Assembly: GCA_027625915.1 (NCBI GenBank)
Contig: JANTQA010000030.1
Location: 124,001 to 188,000 of the forward strand
Origin: Anaeramoeba flamelloides
Lineage: Eukaryota > Metamonada > Anaeramoebidae
DNA: 64,000 bases
Reading direction: 5' to 3'
In this document: positions 47,898 to 60,385 of the stretch, piece after piece
Layout of the letters: every line of letters starts with the position of its first letter
Position numbering within the stretch: the stretch's first letter is position 1
Made by a program: the position numbers and the translations under genes
Notes under the pieces: model-generated
The model's input: only the letters and a program-made list of their open reading frames with translations
Told to the model about the DNA's origin: nothing
Database searches by the model: none

Positions 47898-49234
47898 ACA
47901 CAGGTAGGACGTTTTTGTAAACGAAAAAACTAAAAAAAAACCCAGGTTGCCATGCGTTGCGACCGCGTTGACTAATGATTTTTTTCGAAAAAAACGAGTT
48001 GTAGTTCTTAATTTTTTTTAAAAAAAATGAGGTTAGTTTCCTTTTAAACAGTAAAACGGAAAAACAGAAAATCGGAAAAACTCTTAATAAAAAAAAAACG
48101 GTTTTTAATGAAAATTTTTTTATTTAAAATTATTTATAAATCTATTTTTAATTTTAAAATAATAAAAAAATATTAAAAAAATTGTTAAAAAATAGTAAAT
48201 TAAAAATTAAAATAATTACTTTTAAGATCGATCACAAAAATAAACAAAAAGTAAAAACCAAAAGTCAAAACAAAAAAACTATTAAATTATGATGAAAAAA
48301 AAATAAACTTATGAGATTCTTTGATTTAACTGTAGGCGTTACTGGGTTGAACTTTTCTCTTCATTATTTAATTACTTTACCTAGCCACATTAATTCAATA
48401 AATATTATGATAAAATGAGTGTATGTGTTACAGAAATAATATTTAATTATTTTAAAACCAAAGTAGTGAAGGAAAGGAATTATTACTTAAGAACGCTACA
48501 ATCGGAATTTTTTTCACAATGATACAAACAACTTTTGTTTTACATTTCTAAACCAATATTTTTGGCCAAAAAATTAATAAAATAATCATTTTAAAAAAAT
48601 TTTGTAAAAAGTAAATTAGAAAAAATGAATTTATTTTTTTAACAAAAAACAAAACAGTATTTGAAAGAAAATTACCACTTAGAAATAAAGACTGGGGATA
48701 TTTAAGTCGATAAAAAATTTTTTTTAGCTCTAAATTCATTCACAAATAAAATTTTTAATTTTTTATTGTCTTGGCCATAAGATGAAATAGAATCATCTAA
48801 TAAAAAAATTACTGATCACATTCTCCAAGTTTAAAATTTTGAAAAAAATTTTTTTAAGTCAATAATTTTAAAAGATCATTTTTTGTGATCAAAAAAAAAT
48901 ATTATTAAGAGAAAATAGTGTTATTTTCCAATTCAAAAACATGTGATCTGATCTAATTTGGAATTGGTAAAAAAGTGAAAATTAGTCTTTTATTTCTTCC
49001 AATTTTCATAAAGTTCTTTTTTTCAAAAGTTTATTTTTTTTTCATCAACGTTTAAAGCGTTTACAATTTTCAAAAAATTTAAACGCAAAAACGATTATTG
49101 ATTTTTTGGCGTTTAAAAAATCGAAAATCAAACTCTTTCAACGAGTTTTATACGCAACCCCCCCCAAACAAACGGAAAAACGCGAATTTTCGTTGTTTTC
49201 CCACGCTTTTAACACAATTACGTCCTACCTGTGT
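47898..49234. mobile_element. 1.34-kb TIR element with ATT target duplication
   Basis: Perfect 15-bp ends ACACAGGTAGGACGT (47898) and ACGTCCTACCTGTGT (ending 49234), each flanked by ATT (47895-47897 and 49235-49237). The subterminal DNA is strikingly GC-richer than the middle (left TGCGTTGCGACCGCGTTGAC, right AACGGAAAAACGCGAATTTT) and contains repeated TAAACG/CGTTTA motifs. The middle is A/T homopolymer DNA without a coding sequence. It resembles a non-autonomous DNA transposon with a 3-bp target duplication. Confidence 0.75.
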
Positions 49235-49839
49235 ATTGTGTTTTCTTATCAAAATATACCCTCAATAAGAGAACAAGAGATTAGTTCTCAAACTATGCAA
49301 ATTTCTTACATTTTTGCCCTTTAAAACAACTTTTTAAAACGCACTTAATTTACTTTCATATACTCATAAAGAGACAGGGAAAAATCTGGGCAATTTCCAG
49401 GATTTTAAAAATTGTTCTAAAGAGAAATTTTCTCAAAAAGTAGATTTTTTCCGATCCTCTTTTTCATTTTTAGATATCACAGAAATGAATACTAAAACAT
49501 TTTTGAATAATTTTTTCAGTTTTTACTTTTTAGATCTCACTAGACAAAACTTTGTGAGATTTACCAACCCGTAAACACTGATTAGAAAATAATAAATACC
49601 ATTTTTTAATTTTGTATTATTTTTGAAGAACTAAAATCTTAAAAGTGGTTTTGGTAATCCGAAAAATAGTTAATTGTATCAACAAATTGTTAATGATAGA
49701 TCCACGAAAGAAAAACTCATAATCAAAAGAAAAGATTGTAAAAACTGTTGATATGTTGAATCCTTCATTTTGTCTATAATTGATTATTTTTTTGGTTTAT
49801 GAATCAGATCTTACGTTTAAAAATTCAGGTTCTATTTAG

Positions 49840-50470
49840 GAATATCTCAAATAAAGTTACCACATAAAGCCTTGGTAATCAAAATATTGGTCAATTATCC
49901 TCTTTATTTTCTTGATATTCACTAAGAACTATTGAATTTCAAATTATTAAGAATTTTAATTTTTTTTCTAATCGAATATTTAATCGTAAGTTGGTACTTG
50001 ACAACTACTACCTACCCATTTTTCTTCGAATACTTTTTTTTTTGAAAGAGTTTTATTGTAAACTAAATAATACTTATCCACAGAGAAAAATGGTTGGGGT
50101 TTTGAAAAGTACACTAACTTACAATTAAATATTTGATTACAGTCAGTTCCATTTTTAAGGCACAAACTTTAACGAAATTTAAGGCACAAAAAAAAACTCA
50201 AATTAAGGCACAAAATTTTTAATTGTTTTTTTACAAATTAATTTACTAGAATTTGAATTTTATGTCTTGATTAAAGATTTTATACACCGTAAATTTCGAT
50301 GAAAGTTTGTGCCTTAAAAGTGGAACTGACTGTAGAAAAAAATTCAAAATTTTCAATAATTTACAATTCAATAGAATATTGTGGATATCAAGAGAATAAA
50401 GAGGATAATTGACCAATGTTTTGATCCCCAGGGTTTCCTTTAGTGACTTTATTTGAGACAGTAATAGCCA
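49840..50470. mobile_element. Foldback element with ~125-bp inverted arms, hosting a nested element
   Basis: Left arm 49840-49965 (CTCAAATAAAGTTACC, AATATTGGTCAATTATCCTC, TTTATTTTCTTGATATTC) is mirrored by right arm 50335-50465 (GATATCAAGAGAATAAAGAG, GATAATTGACCAATGTTTTG, CTTTATTTGAG). The centre is occupied by the complete 193-bp TIR element at 50140-50332, so that element inserted later. Confidence 0.75.
50140..50332. mobile_element. 193-bp TIR element, TA target (CAGTCAGTTCC family)
   Basis: Left end CAGTCAGTTCCATTTTTAAG then GCACAAACTTT; the right end is the mirror AAAGTTTGTGCCTTAAAAGT then GGAACTGACTG. TA flanks both sides (50138-50139, 50333-50334). The interior has three AAGGCACAAA-type motifs. 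A second, more diverged copy is at 51574-51757. Mariner/Stowaway-like miniature element by structure. Confidence 0.85.
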
Positions 50471-51573
50471 ATATTGATTAAAAATTGTATTAAACATTTT
50501 TTTTATGAAAGACTAGAAATTTATTTTTCTCTCAAGTCATACCTTTAATCTTTAAATTTTAAAAAAATTACAAAAACTAAAAAACACACTAAAAAAAAAT
50601 TCCAAATTTTTGAGATTATTAAAACAGTATAAATAATTCAAAGATTACAATTCCATTCATTTTTATGATAATTATGGTCCAATAATAACCAGATACTAAA
50701 AAACATAGTTGATTTTGTATTAACACATTGAAAAAAAAAAAAAATGACTTTACAATCTTTTCCAAGGTTTTAAATAAAATGAAAGAGTTTTATTTTCATA
50801 TTTTTCAATTTATTTTTGTATTTTCGACAATTCTTGGGTATTTAATTTAAATCGATTTCTTCTGTATGGTTTTATTTAATAACTTGATTTCAATCAATAT
50901 CATTTAAGAAAATACAACTCATATTTGCACCCCATTTAAATCCAGGACTTAGAAATATTTTGAAACAGTTTGAATATAAGAGAATAAATGTATGATTTTT
51001 GTTTTTTTTTTCGAATTAGTATAAAATGTTGCAGTTTTTTTCTGTTTTTATTTTCTTATAATCTTTCGATTTGTATAATGGTTTACTTGAGATCAAAAAA
51101 ATCTCTGGTAATGACCGATATTGGATGAAAAATGAGTTCTTTTAATTAGAAACACCCAAATAAAATTATATAATTTTGTCTTACCATTAGATTGGTTTAT
51201 GATAGTTAATAAAATTTCAAAAAATTATCAAATACAGTTTTATGATTGTGTTCACTTGTAACATTTGAGAACAAAATTGGCGTTAAAATTCTTCTAATGA
51301 AAATCATTATATAAACCCATTGAATAATAACGCACATCTTCAATAATCAAAATTCACTTTTTAAAAGATTGTGTTTTTTTTTTTTCACATTTAACCCTTC
51401 ACAATTATTTCCTCCCTCAAAAAGATTGTAACCATTATTTGTTTATTAGTATTGATAATTTGAACTATGTTTTAATTTTATATATACCACGAGTTATAAA
51501 TAATTATTAAGATTTTAAATAGTTAACGCATCTAATTTTAAATTTGTTTTATAATTTATTTAAATAAGTTTTA

Positions 51574-51757
51574 AATTTAAGGTACAACATTTTAAAGAAA
51601 TTTATAGCACAAAAAAATCTAAAATTAAGGCACAAAAATTAGAATTTTTTTTATTACAAATTATTTTACTGAAATTTGAATTTTGGGCCTTAATTTGAGA
51701 TTTTTTTATGCCTTAAATTTCCGTTCAAGTTTGCCCCTTAAAAGTAAAACTGACTAT
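51574..51757. mobile_element. 193-bp-type TIR element, diverged copy
   Basis: Contains ATTAAGGCACAAAAATTAGA, ACTGAAATTTGAATTTTGGG, TGCCTTAAATTTCCG and ends CCCTTAAAAGTAAAACTGAC followed by TATA. The left terminal repeat is degraded. Aligns with 50140-50332 in the same orientation. Confidence 0.7.
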
Positions 51758-53383
51758 ACAGCTAATTTTCTTACAAAAATTGAAGATTTAGATGTAAAAA
51801 ATTTTGAATTAGCATTGAACTATAATACCTCACTTTTTACCTCTTACATTTATTTCTATTTCTATTTTCTTTGTTTTGAAATAAATGACCATTTATAATT
51901 TTTCAAAGAAAAATTATCTTATGAATTAAAATTTTACTTAAATTACATAATGGATAAACAAAAATAAGAAAAATGGGAGTAAAAAAAAATGTTGGAAACC
52001 AAATAAAAAAATTTTATTGTAACCATGGTTCGTATAGGTTATTGACCGATCCATTTTATGTCAATTATGTTACAAAATTATGATTTACGAGGTATTACCC
52101 AACTTATAAATAAGTTCAAATTTCAATTTCAAAATTATGGGAAAACTTTTTTATTATGATTTTTTTCTTTTATAATTTGGTTTTCAAAAAATGCATTGAT
52201 TACACGATATTTTTATTTATTAATCTTTATTTATAATTATCTCTCAAAACTTTCCTAAAATACATTATTATTCAAAAAAAAAAAAAAAAAACAATTAAAA
52301 AACTTTTTTATATGATGAAATTTCTACACCAGTTTTTGAAATTTATCTTAATAGATTAAATTGATTCCAGTTGAAGACATTTTCACTATAATGGTAAGAA
52401 GTTATTTCAAGTACAAGAGAATTATAAATAAGAAGATGTTAAAATGATTTTTCCAATTCACTTATCCAATAATTCATTAACCACTATAGAAACATTTTTT
52501 TTTTTCTTCTTTATTTTTGAAATAAAAAAACACAGTATAACAAAAATAAACACAACAATAAAAATATATTATGTTTTTGAAAAATAAAAAAAATTGAAAA
52601 AAAAACCAAACGTGCTATTCCAAATTAATATTTGACAATTTAAACCAGTTAAATATTTATAATTTCTCGATTAGTTTCAATCAATAGAAAAATATAATCA
52701 GTTACACTTTAATGCACTAAATTTCAAAAAAAAATACACAAAAAAAATTACAGATCAAGGATAAAAATTGGGATTATAGCAAAATAATTTTTGTAAAAAA
52801 AATCCAAAAAACATTGTTTAATTTGAGATTTTTTAGTAGGCCATAAAATTCGTTTATAGTTTGAACCTTAAGTGGGCCCAACTTTATTAGTTTTTCAATT
52901 TTTTTTTTGGCTTTTGAAAACCAAAAGCAAACATTTAATTTGTTCCAATATTGGGTTGGTGTTGTTGTTTGAATATTTGTTTTGGATCTTAAACTGAACA
53001 AACCCCTTAAACTTATAAATGATAAATCTTAAAAAAAGTTCTCAAAAGTTTTAAATGATTTCAGTTTTTTCCAAAATTGATAACTCTCTATCAAATCTTT
53101 TCCAACCAGAATTCAAAGAGTATTCACAAACTTATTTTTTTTGATCATTTCTTTGGATTTATTATGAATAAAATTTTTCTCCCAATAAAAAACATTTTTC
53201 AAAAATAAAATAAATGAAAAAATTTTTTCAAGCTATTTTGATATTTTCAATTTTCTTAAACTCTTCAGTTATTCGTCCACTATTTGTATAGTCTTTGCAG
53301 TTTTCAATTCAATTGCTGTGAAAACAATGTCAATGTGATTTTGTAAAAAGGGGAAGGTTAATAAACAATAAAATCAATTATCT

Positions 53384-53852
53384 ATGTTCTCTATTAATAA
53401 CACCGCAGAAAAAATTTCTCATTCCAATCCTGTGGTATTGAAAATTTTTAACTTGGATGAAATCGAGCAAACTGTTTTTTATTTTTTTTTGTTTTGTTTT
53501 TCCTTATCAAAAATATTTATTCTTTCGTTATTAACAATACCCAAAACAACTAATAAACCAAGTCAAGGCAACCTTGAAAACCACAAAATTCTTATCGCCT
53601 TAATGAGTAGTGAATGCAAGAGCCAGCTTCATAATCCACAATTCTTCTCTTTAAATGCCACTTTAGAAAAGAGAGAAATTGTTACCAAAGGATGGATCAC
53701 AATCAAGAAACAACAAGATCTTCCTTCCAAAACTGAAAGTGTTTTAAGCAACACTGAGAATATTCAGGATCTCCAAAAAATTCAATTTGATTCAATTTTA
53801 ACTATACAAAGAATTTTTCGTGGGCACAAAGCTAAGCAATCTTTATATAGCG
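53384..53852 (+). CDS. IQ-motif exon, probable N-terminus of the Rho-GEF gene
   Basis: Open frame from ATG 53384 to a donor GGTAAGC after 53852 (phase 1). Near its end DSILTIQRIFRGHKAKQSLY is a good IQ motif (IQxxxRGxxxK), which binds calmodulin or a myosin-type light chain. The middle residues (SSECKSQLHNPQFFSLNATL, TKGWITIKKQQDLPSKTESV) are well mixed and protein-like. Residues ~31-53 are an F/L-rich stretch that may be a retained intron or a wrong start; the ATG at 53603 is an alternative start. Joining this exon to the DH exons from 59048 on is inference: same strand, no other gene between, IQ-DH order known in amoeboid Rho-GEFs. The intervening 5 kb matches the intron size of neighbouring genes. 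A possible linking micro-exon lies near 58790-58825. Confidence 0.6.
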
Positions 53853-54635
53853 GTAAGCTTTCTTTAATTTTTTTTTTTTTTTTTTTTTACTCTTTTTGGC
53901 TTTTGTTTCTTATTTTTCATTTCTGCAATTTCTTCTCATATTTTTTAAAACAAAAAAACCTGAGATTGTACAACCACCAAAATTGATTTTCAAACTTTTT
54001 ATTGATTTTTTCTAGCTATTTTGTCAAAAATTGAAAAAACAAAACTACAAAAAAAAAACAAAAAAACCCAAAAGTTTGAAAAACTATATCAATTTTGCCT
54101 TAGTTTTTTCAAAAAACCTAACACAACTGTGTAATTTTTTGTCAAAATTTTCTCCAAAACTCTGATTCCTAAATCCGCCTTATTGAAAACAACTAAAAAC
54201 AATTCTTTTTTTCTTTCTCCCATTTTCAACAATTTCCCCACCACTCTTTCCAAAAACATGGTTCTTTTTGAGTAAATTTGGTTTTTATTTTTGAGTAAAT
54301 AAAAAAAAAATTTTTTTGTAAATTTTCCATTTTCAAAATGAGAAATTACAACATTGTTTATTTAAATTTTAAATGGAAAACAATAATAAATTCCAATTAA
54401 AGTTTCTCTTTGTTGACCAAAATCAACTCAAGGTGGTGCCACAAAGAGACCACAAGTTTGGGATATTTTAATCTCTAACAGCCTGAGTAAATCATTCAAG
54501 CGAATGTATTGGTCTTTGAAAAAATTGTACCAATTTGGGATTAAATTCTCTCTATTTTCATTTGATCGTATTTTTTAAACTCTTATGAGTTAATTAACAA
54601 AAAAATTAAGATAGTCACAATACCGGTATTTGCCG

Positions 54636-55451
54636 AATAAATGTGAAAAAATTTTCACTTGATTTTTAAAATTTTTAATTTCAACAAAGTTTTCAAAAGA
54701 CACAAAGAAAAATTAATGTTCTCTTATTATTTCTTTGAGTAGGTAGCCTTCATTAGTTGTTGTCATCTATTTTGGGTAAACTAAGAACTCAAAATGAAAA
54801 TCAGAATTTCAGGACTGGAAAAAACGATAATCAGTAGAAATTTTATCCCATTTAAATCACAAATACCATTATTTCAATGTGGTGCTTCTGGTTTTAGGTC
54901 TAGAAAAGGGCCCACCACTCTTAAAAATAGAGCTTCTGCTTGATTGTTCTCATGGAATTTTAATCTCAAAAGTTCGGTGTGTATACTGATAAATTCAAAG
55001 AACTATCTGAAAATTTTTAATTCATTTTCCATTTGACAATTTTTTTTACACAAGTTTTGATTCATGCATTATATACGTTTAAATCTGAAGAAGCTTTGTA
55101 AAATTGGCTTGACTTTCAAAAGATTCTATCTCTTGAATTGTTTTATTTGTTTAGTTAATTGATTTCAAAATGGGAATCGAACTAAAAATTTAGTAAAATA
55201 AATTGGGATTTATCAGTAGTGGTATTTGAAATTTAAATGAGATATATATTTCAACTCTATATCGTTTTTCCAGTCCTGAAATCTTACTTTCTTTTAGAAT
55301 TCTTAGTTTACCCAAAATATACCACTACAACTAATAAAGAGTACTTACTCAAAGAAATAATAAGAGAACATTAATTTTTCTTTGTGTCTTTTGAAAACTT
55401 TGTTGAAATTAAAAATTTTAAAAATCAAGTGAAAATTTTTTCACATTTATT
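54636..55451. mobile_element. 816-bp foldback element with ~200-bp inverted arms
   Basis: Left arm 54636-54835: AATAAATGTGAAAAAATTTT, TTTTCAAAAGACACAAAG, GTTCTCTTATTATTTCTTTG, TTTTGGGTAAACTAAGAA and CAGGACTGGAAAAAACGAT. The right arm 55260-55451 carries the mirror of every block, ending TTTTTTCACATTTATT. The central ~420 bases are non-coding. The ends are the same as the short nested copy at 34426-34563. Confidence 0.8.
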
Positions 55452-55556
55452 CTTCCAAATATTAGAAATGTAATATTAAATATTAGATGCAAAAAATGGT
55501 TGGTAGATTTTTGTATATTGAATTTAATCCCCCATTTAGATTTTGTTTCCGTTATA

Positions 55557-56093
55557 AACTCTGTTTCCGTCAAAGTATCCAAAATATTTTTCCAAATTAC
55601 CATTTATTTTTTATAATTGTACTTCAAAGAATAAATAAAAAAATAAGTAGAATAATAAACATCAAAGAATAGTTGATATCCACATGAAGTGAATCTAATC
55701 AATCAATATATTTTCTTAAAAAATGAAAAACAAAAATTCTTTGTCATTTACATTGAGAAAAACAAAAATGTTCATTATGATCCTCAATTGGAGATCAAAG
55801 AAAATTCCAATAGAAATCAATAGGATTTTTCTACAATTATTTTCACACCATCAATAACATTGGAATAACACTTTTTTTACTCAAGTAACTATAGATTTTA
55901 CCATAATAAAAAAAAAATGGCAAAGCAATTAATATCAAAAAAAAAATAGACAAAAAGAACAAGTCAAAATGTAAAAAAATGATTTCAATTTGGAAAATTT
56001 CCAAAATTAATTTTTTTCTTCTAATACCATTCAAATCCTTTAAATACATGCATTTAACCCATTACAACTGCCCCCTTTGGCTGAAAAATAGTT
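55557..56093 (+). mobile_element. 537-bp TIR element with TA target (GTCAAAGGGGCCC family)
   Basis: Left end AAACTCTGTTTCCGTCAAAG and right end CCCCCTTTGGCTGAAAAATA then GTT, each bordered by TA (55555-55556, 56094-56095). The interior matches 12670-13205 directly. Relative to 34104-34803 the two ends are swapped, so it is inserted in the opposite orientation. Confidence 0.75.
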
Positions 56094-59047
56094 TATTACT
56101 TTTAGTTTTACAACAAAATTCTAAATAAAAGGGATATTTAAGAATCGAAAATAAAATAAAATAGGATGGAAAACTTTTCTTTTCTTATCAGGCCAAAATT
56201 AAAATATTATCCGAAATATCCAGTGCTATCAAATTGTTTGAGAATTACTAAATCAAGAAACCCATCTCAATATTTATTAATATCGCTTGGCACTGCAGTC
56301 TAAATAACTTACTTATATCAAGGAGATCTTGCGGTGTAGTGGTTTGAGAAATTTTCGATTATTTCTGATATTCTGAAATAATATTCAAAAGTTATTTATT
56401 GAGAGAAAGGGTAATTAAAAAAAATTTTTATCAAAATATAAAAAAGAGAAGAAGTAAAATAATTAGACTATTCTAACAAAAAAAAAAAATAACATCCAAA
56501 AATAAGCTCCTGATAATATGAGTTAATTCCAGGAACAAAAGATACTTGATAAGAAATAAAATCAAATATTAGATGATTTGAAAAAAGAATGAAACAGGAA
56601 ATAAAGTGAAACAAGTTTTTTAATTGCAAAAATTAAGAAAATTACAGAAATTATGGTAACCACATAAAAATCGAAAAAGAAAAGTATTTACAATTAATGA
56701 AATCAACAATAGAGATTTAAAGTGTAAAATAAAGTATTAAAGACAGAATGAAGGATTCAATTATAATACTATTTTTTACAATACAATTTTTTTTTATTAA
56801 TGAATTTTTCTTTGATAAATGAATATTATTAAAAATTTTTCAATGAAAATTTAAACTCTTATATACCTTTCACTACAATTTCGTTATTTTTTATTTTTTC
56901 TAATTTTCAGTAATTGACACCAAAAATAATATTGACTCTTATATGAATATTAAAAATTGAATGTGAATTGTTGATCGCTAAACTAATAAAGAAAAAAAAT
57001 TCAAAGATAATAAACTGAAACATTTTTTGCTTATTGTGAAAATATAATTAAAAATCTATTAATTTGGAATTGAATGAAGAGTTACTTGTTGAAATTAGGA
57101 TTTAACAAGGTTAAAAAAGTTTAGATATTCTTTTTTGATCATAAGAGATTTATACAAAATATATTTGTTTTGAAAAACGAAATGCCTTGAAATACTACAA
57201 TTTTTCGAAAAAATAAAAAGCTAATTATTGCTTTTGGAATAATTTTTTTTGGAAAACCACCATTTCAATTTCAAATTCTAAAGAATAAAACGTTATTTAG
57301 TTTAGAGTAAGACTGAAAAACCATCTTTAATTGCTTTTTTTTGAAGTAATATTTACTTTAAAAAATTAAAATCCTCCACAGACATCGGGGATTTGGTACT
57401 CATTTTCATTAATGGGATTAACTTTTTGAGATTATTTATTACCAAGTGGGTTTTAAAAATTACAAATACACATCGGAAATAAAACCATTTGTAACTTGAA
57501 TGCTTGATAGTAGTTAGATTTTATCTTTTTTTGGTTGAAGAAAATAACAAAAAAGTGAAATTTAATTTCTCAACTCATAGAAAGAATAGTTTAATGTCAA
57601 TTTTGGTTTTAAATTTTTTTTTTTTTTTCATAATGTGTGTTCCACTCAATACAGAAAAAAAAGGAGTTGTATTTTTTCAAGAAAAAAATTCAAATGAAAT
57701 TTATTTTTTAGTTACGAAAAATAAAATGGTTTTCTTTTCTCGGTTTTAATTTCCGAAAAAACAAGCAACTTCCAACCCTTTTGACTGATCTTTAAATTAA
57801 TTTGATTTTAGTAACTAAAAAATTATAAAATGTTGAAAATATTTTTATTTTTTTTCAATTTTTAGTAAAAGATTATGGGGGGTTGAACCAAAATAGTGAA
57901 TCAAGAGTTGTTTTTTAACAAGATTCTAATCAAATTTAGATGTATATATTCATTAAAACAAATTCTTTAAAAAAAAACATTATCCCTGTATATTAAGAAA
58001 TATAGACCAAATCGAGAACAGATTAAATCTAAATATAAAAGGAGATATAAATTGTGTTTGTTGATTTGGTTGATAATTAAATAATGGACTATATTTTGTG
58101 ATTTAATTGGTCTCTTCTTTTAATTGATTAAAATATATTTTCATTTGTAGGGTTTTGCGATACCTCTTTATGTTCACAATTAAAAAAGTCGTTTCACCTT
58201 TTTTTTTAAAAAAAACAATTTTTATCTATCAAAGTTCTTTAATTAGTCTTTTTGGTCAACTCTCTATTTTCTTCTTTTTCTGAATATTTTTTCAAATCTT
58301 TGTTGAGACTAATTTATTGAAGAGGATCTGTATTTTCATTGATGTAATTCTCTTTTGACTCTTCAACCAATAGAAGAAATGACATTAATCTTTACCTTTT
58401 TGAAGTCATTGAAAAAAAGAAAAAGGTAAAAAAAAAATTCACAAAAAGTTTTTTCGATCAAATTTTGATACTTTTACTACAAGGTTCCCTTGATTTATCT
58501 CATTTAATTTTCTGAAAGTGTTAACCCACCCATTTCTTTAAATCAACTCTTGAATTATCAACACTTTAATATTTCCATAAATACAACAACTTCTTGAAAG
58601 AGGGGAATCATGTTTCATTATATTAACACATTTTAAATTCGAAATACCAATATAATGAATTTTTAGTTATTTACCTTTCTTTAAAGAAAATCAAAGTATT
58701 TGTTATTTTTAAAAAAATAAAAAAATTTTATTTCAATAACAAATTAATCATATACTTATTTCTTTTTGTTTGAAACAAACTTTAATTTTAGTTTGCTTAC
58801 AAGAACAAAAGAGATCATGCCGCAAAGGTTCAATTAGGAATACCGATTTACGAAAATTAAATTAGAATTTTTTTTGTTTTTATTTGATTAATCAATAATA
58901 ATTTTAGCTTGTAATTTTAAAATTATAAAATTTTTCCATTTTCTTATTGAATGATTTTTATTTTGTTTCGGAAAATATTATTTATTTTTTTTTATTTTAT
59001 CAATATATATAAACATATATATATATTTATTAATTGAAAATGTATAG

Positions 59048-60351
59048 GTAAATTCGCTAATTCATTAAAAAAAAATTTTTTTTAATAAATGAACTGATCG
59101 ATACAGAAAAGACATTTATTAAAAATTTAGAGATACTTATAAATGTAAGTTTTCTTCTTTTCAATATATCTTCTTACTTTTTTTTTTTTTTTTTTTCTTT
59201 TAATTATTGTATATTCAAGAAACAATAATAATAATATTAATAATAAAAATATATTTTTAGATATTAAAAAAAATAATAATTTTAAATTGCACTAGTCCCA
59301 GAAGTTTAAAAAAGTTTAAAATTTTTTTTTTTTTATTGTTGAGCAGAGGTGATTCAACAAAATTACCTCCTATTTGCCTGAAACTCTAAAATTGTATTTA
59401 GAGTTTTTTTATCCTAACTGTAATGTAAGCAGGATTACAGCTCAAAGGATATCTTTTCTTTAAAAAATGAAAAGAATAAATTATTTCTGAAAAAAGACAA
59501 GGAAAAAGAGAAAGAAAAAGCAAGAAATGAAAGAGTCAAAAAATAATAGAAAAAAGAAAAAACTTCAGTGAAAAGTTTTTTTTGTGCCCCAAGTGTTGAA
59601 TGGGCTGGTGGTTGTTTCCTTTTATGTCGTTTTTTTTTGGATCGCCACCATAGGTTGTTTTAATAAAGAGTTCTAAATATTTGAACAACTATAGATCAAA
59701 TGAAAAAGGCTGTTTATTAAATTTTGATTTAGAACTTTATAGATGGGTTGAATCTAAAAAGCTCTGGTTTTTAAGAATAAGATTTGGTTTTCGAAATTTT
59801 CTTTTCAGTTGCTTTGCTTTTTTTTTTTGTGTTATTTTTTTTTTTATTTTTTTTTTTTTTTTTTTTTTTAAAGTTTCCCAAATCTTGTTTTCGCAAAATC
59901 CCAGTACAAGATACCGACTTGACAGCAAAAACCCAGTCCAAGTAACGACTCGACAGATAGTACGGAAAGTTCAATTCGGTTCACTTTGGTTGGTTTCAGA
60001 TCGCATTCGTTGGATTCAGTTCTCTACAGTTGCATAAGTCCTCGTAGAAGATCTGATCATGAACAAGTTTGGTTGGGTTAGTCATGACCAGGTCAACCAA
60101 TTCTTATAATGATTTTTTATACTTTTTACCTTTCCCAAACACCTAAAAAAACAAAAAGAGAAACCTAGAGCCCAAGCAACTTAAGAAGGGAAATTTGGAA
60201 AAAGTAAAAAGTATAAAAAATAAAAAGTTTAAAATTTAAATTTTAGTATTAAAAGTTATCTGAATTAAAGTTTTAATTTTTTGTGCTTTTTATTTTTTAT
60301 ATTCTTGATTTACTTTTCCGTATTTTTACTTTCTTAATTATATTTCATATT

Positions 60352-60385
<34 letters not shown>

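Larger units (their letters stand above)
46063..53383. other. 7.3-kb gene-free region between the divergent G alpha and IQ/Rho-GEF genes
   Basis: It should contain both promoters; none was recognised. Contents: a GTGTTT-rich tract lies just left of it in G alpha intron 1 (46000-46030); a fragment of the GTGGAAAAAAAG family is at 47005-47110; the 1.34-kb element at 47898-49234; the foldback with nested 193-bp element at 49840-50470; and a second 193-bp-type copy at 51574-51757. The frame 47445-47639 and the stretch 51900-53380 gave nothing supportable. Confidence 0.65.
53853..59047 (+). other. Presumed 5.2-kb intron or spacer upstream of the DH exons
   Basis: Contains an 816-bp foldback (54636-55451), a 537-bp TIR element (55557-56093) and a fragment of the GTGGAAAAAAAGTGAAAC family (56590-56930). 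From 56940 to 59040 I see AT-rich DNA only, apart from a weak micro-exon candidate at about 58790-58825 (TTTTAG acceptor, reading CLQEQKRSCRK in phase with the IQ exon, then GTTCAA). Confidence 0.55.

Noticed and set aside
57504-57749. Possible extra exon of the Rho-GEF gene (segment VPLNTEKKGVVFFQEKNSNE)
   Set aside because: A tempting TACAG acceptor precedes it, but no phase-compatible donor or recognisable domain links it to the IQ or DH exons.
59681-60037. 118-residue plus-strand open frame with overlapping minus-strand frames
   Set aside because: It lies entirely inside the dispersed repeat within a DH-domain intron; the inverted copy at 17405-18560 does not preserve the frame.
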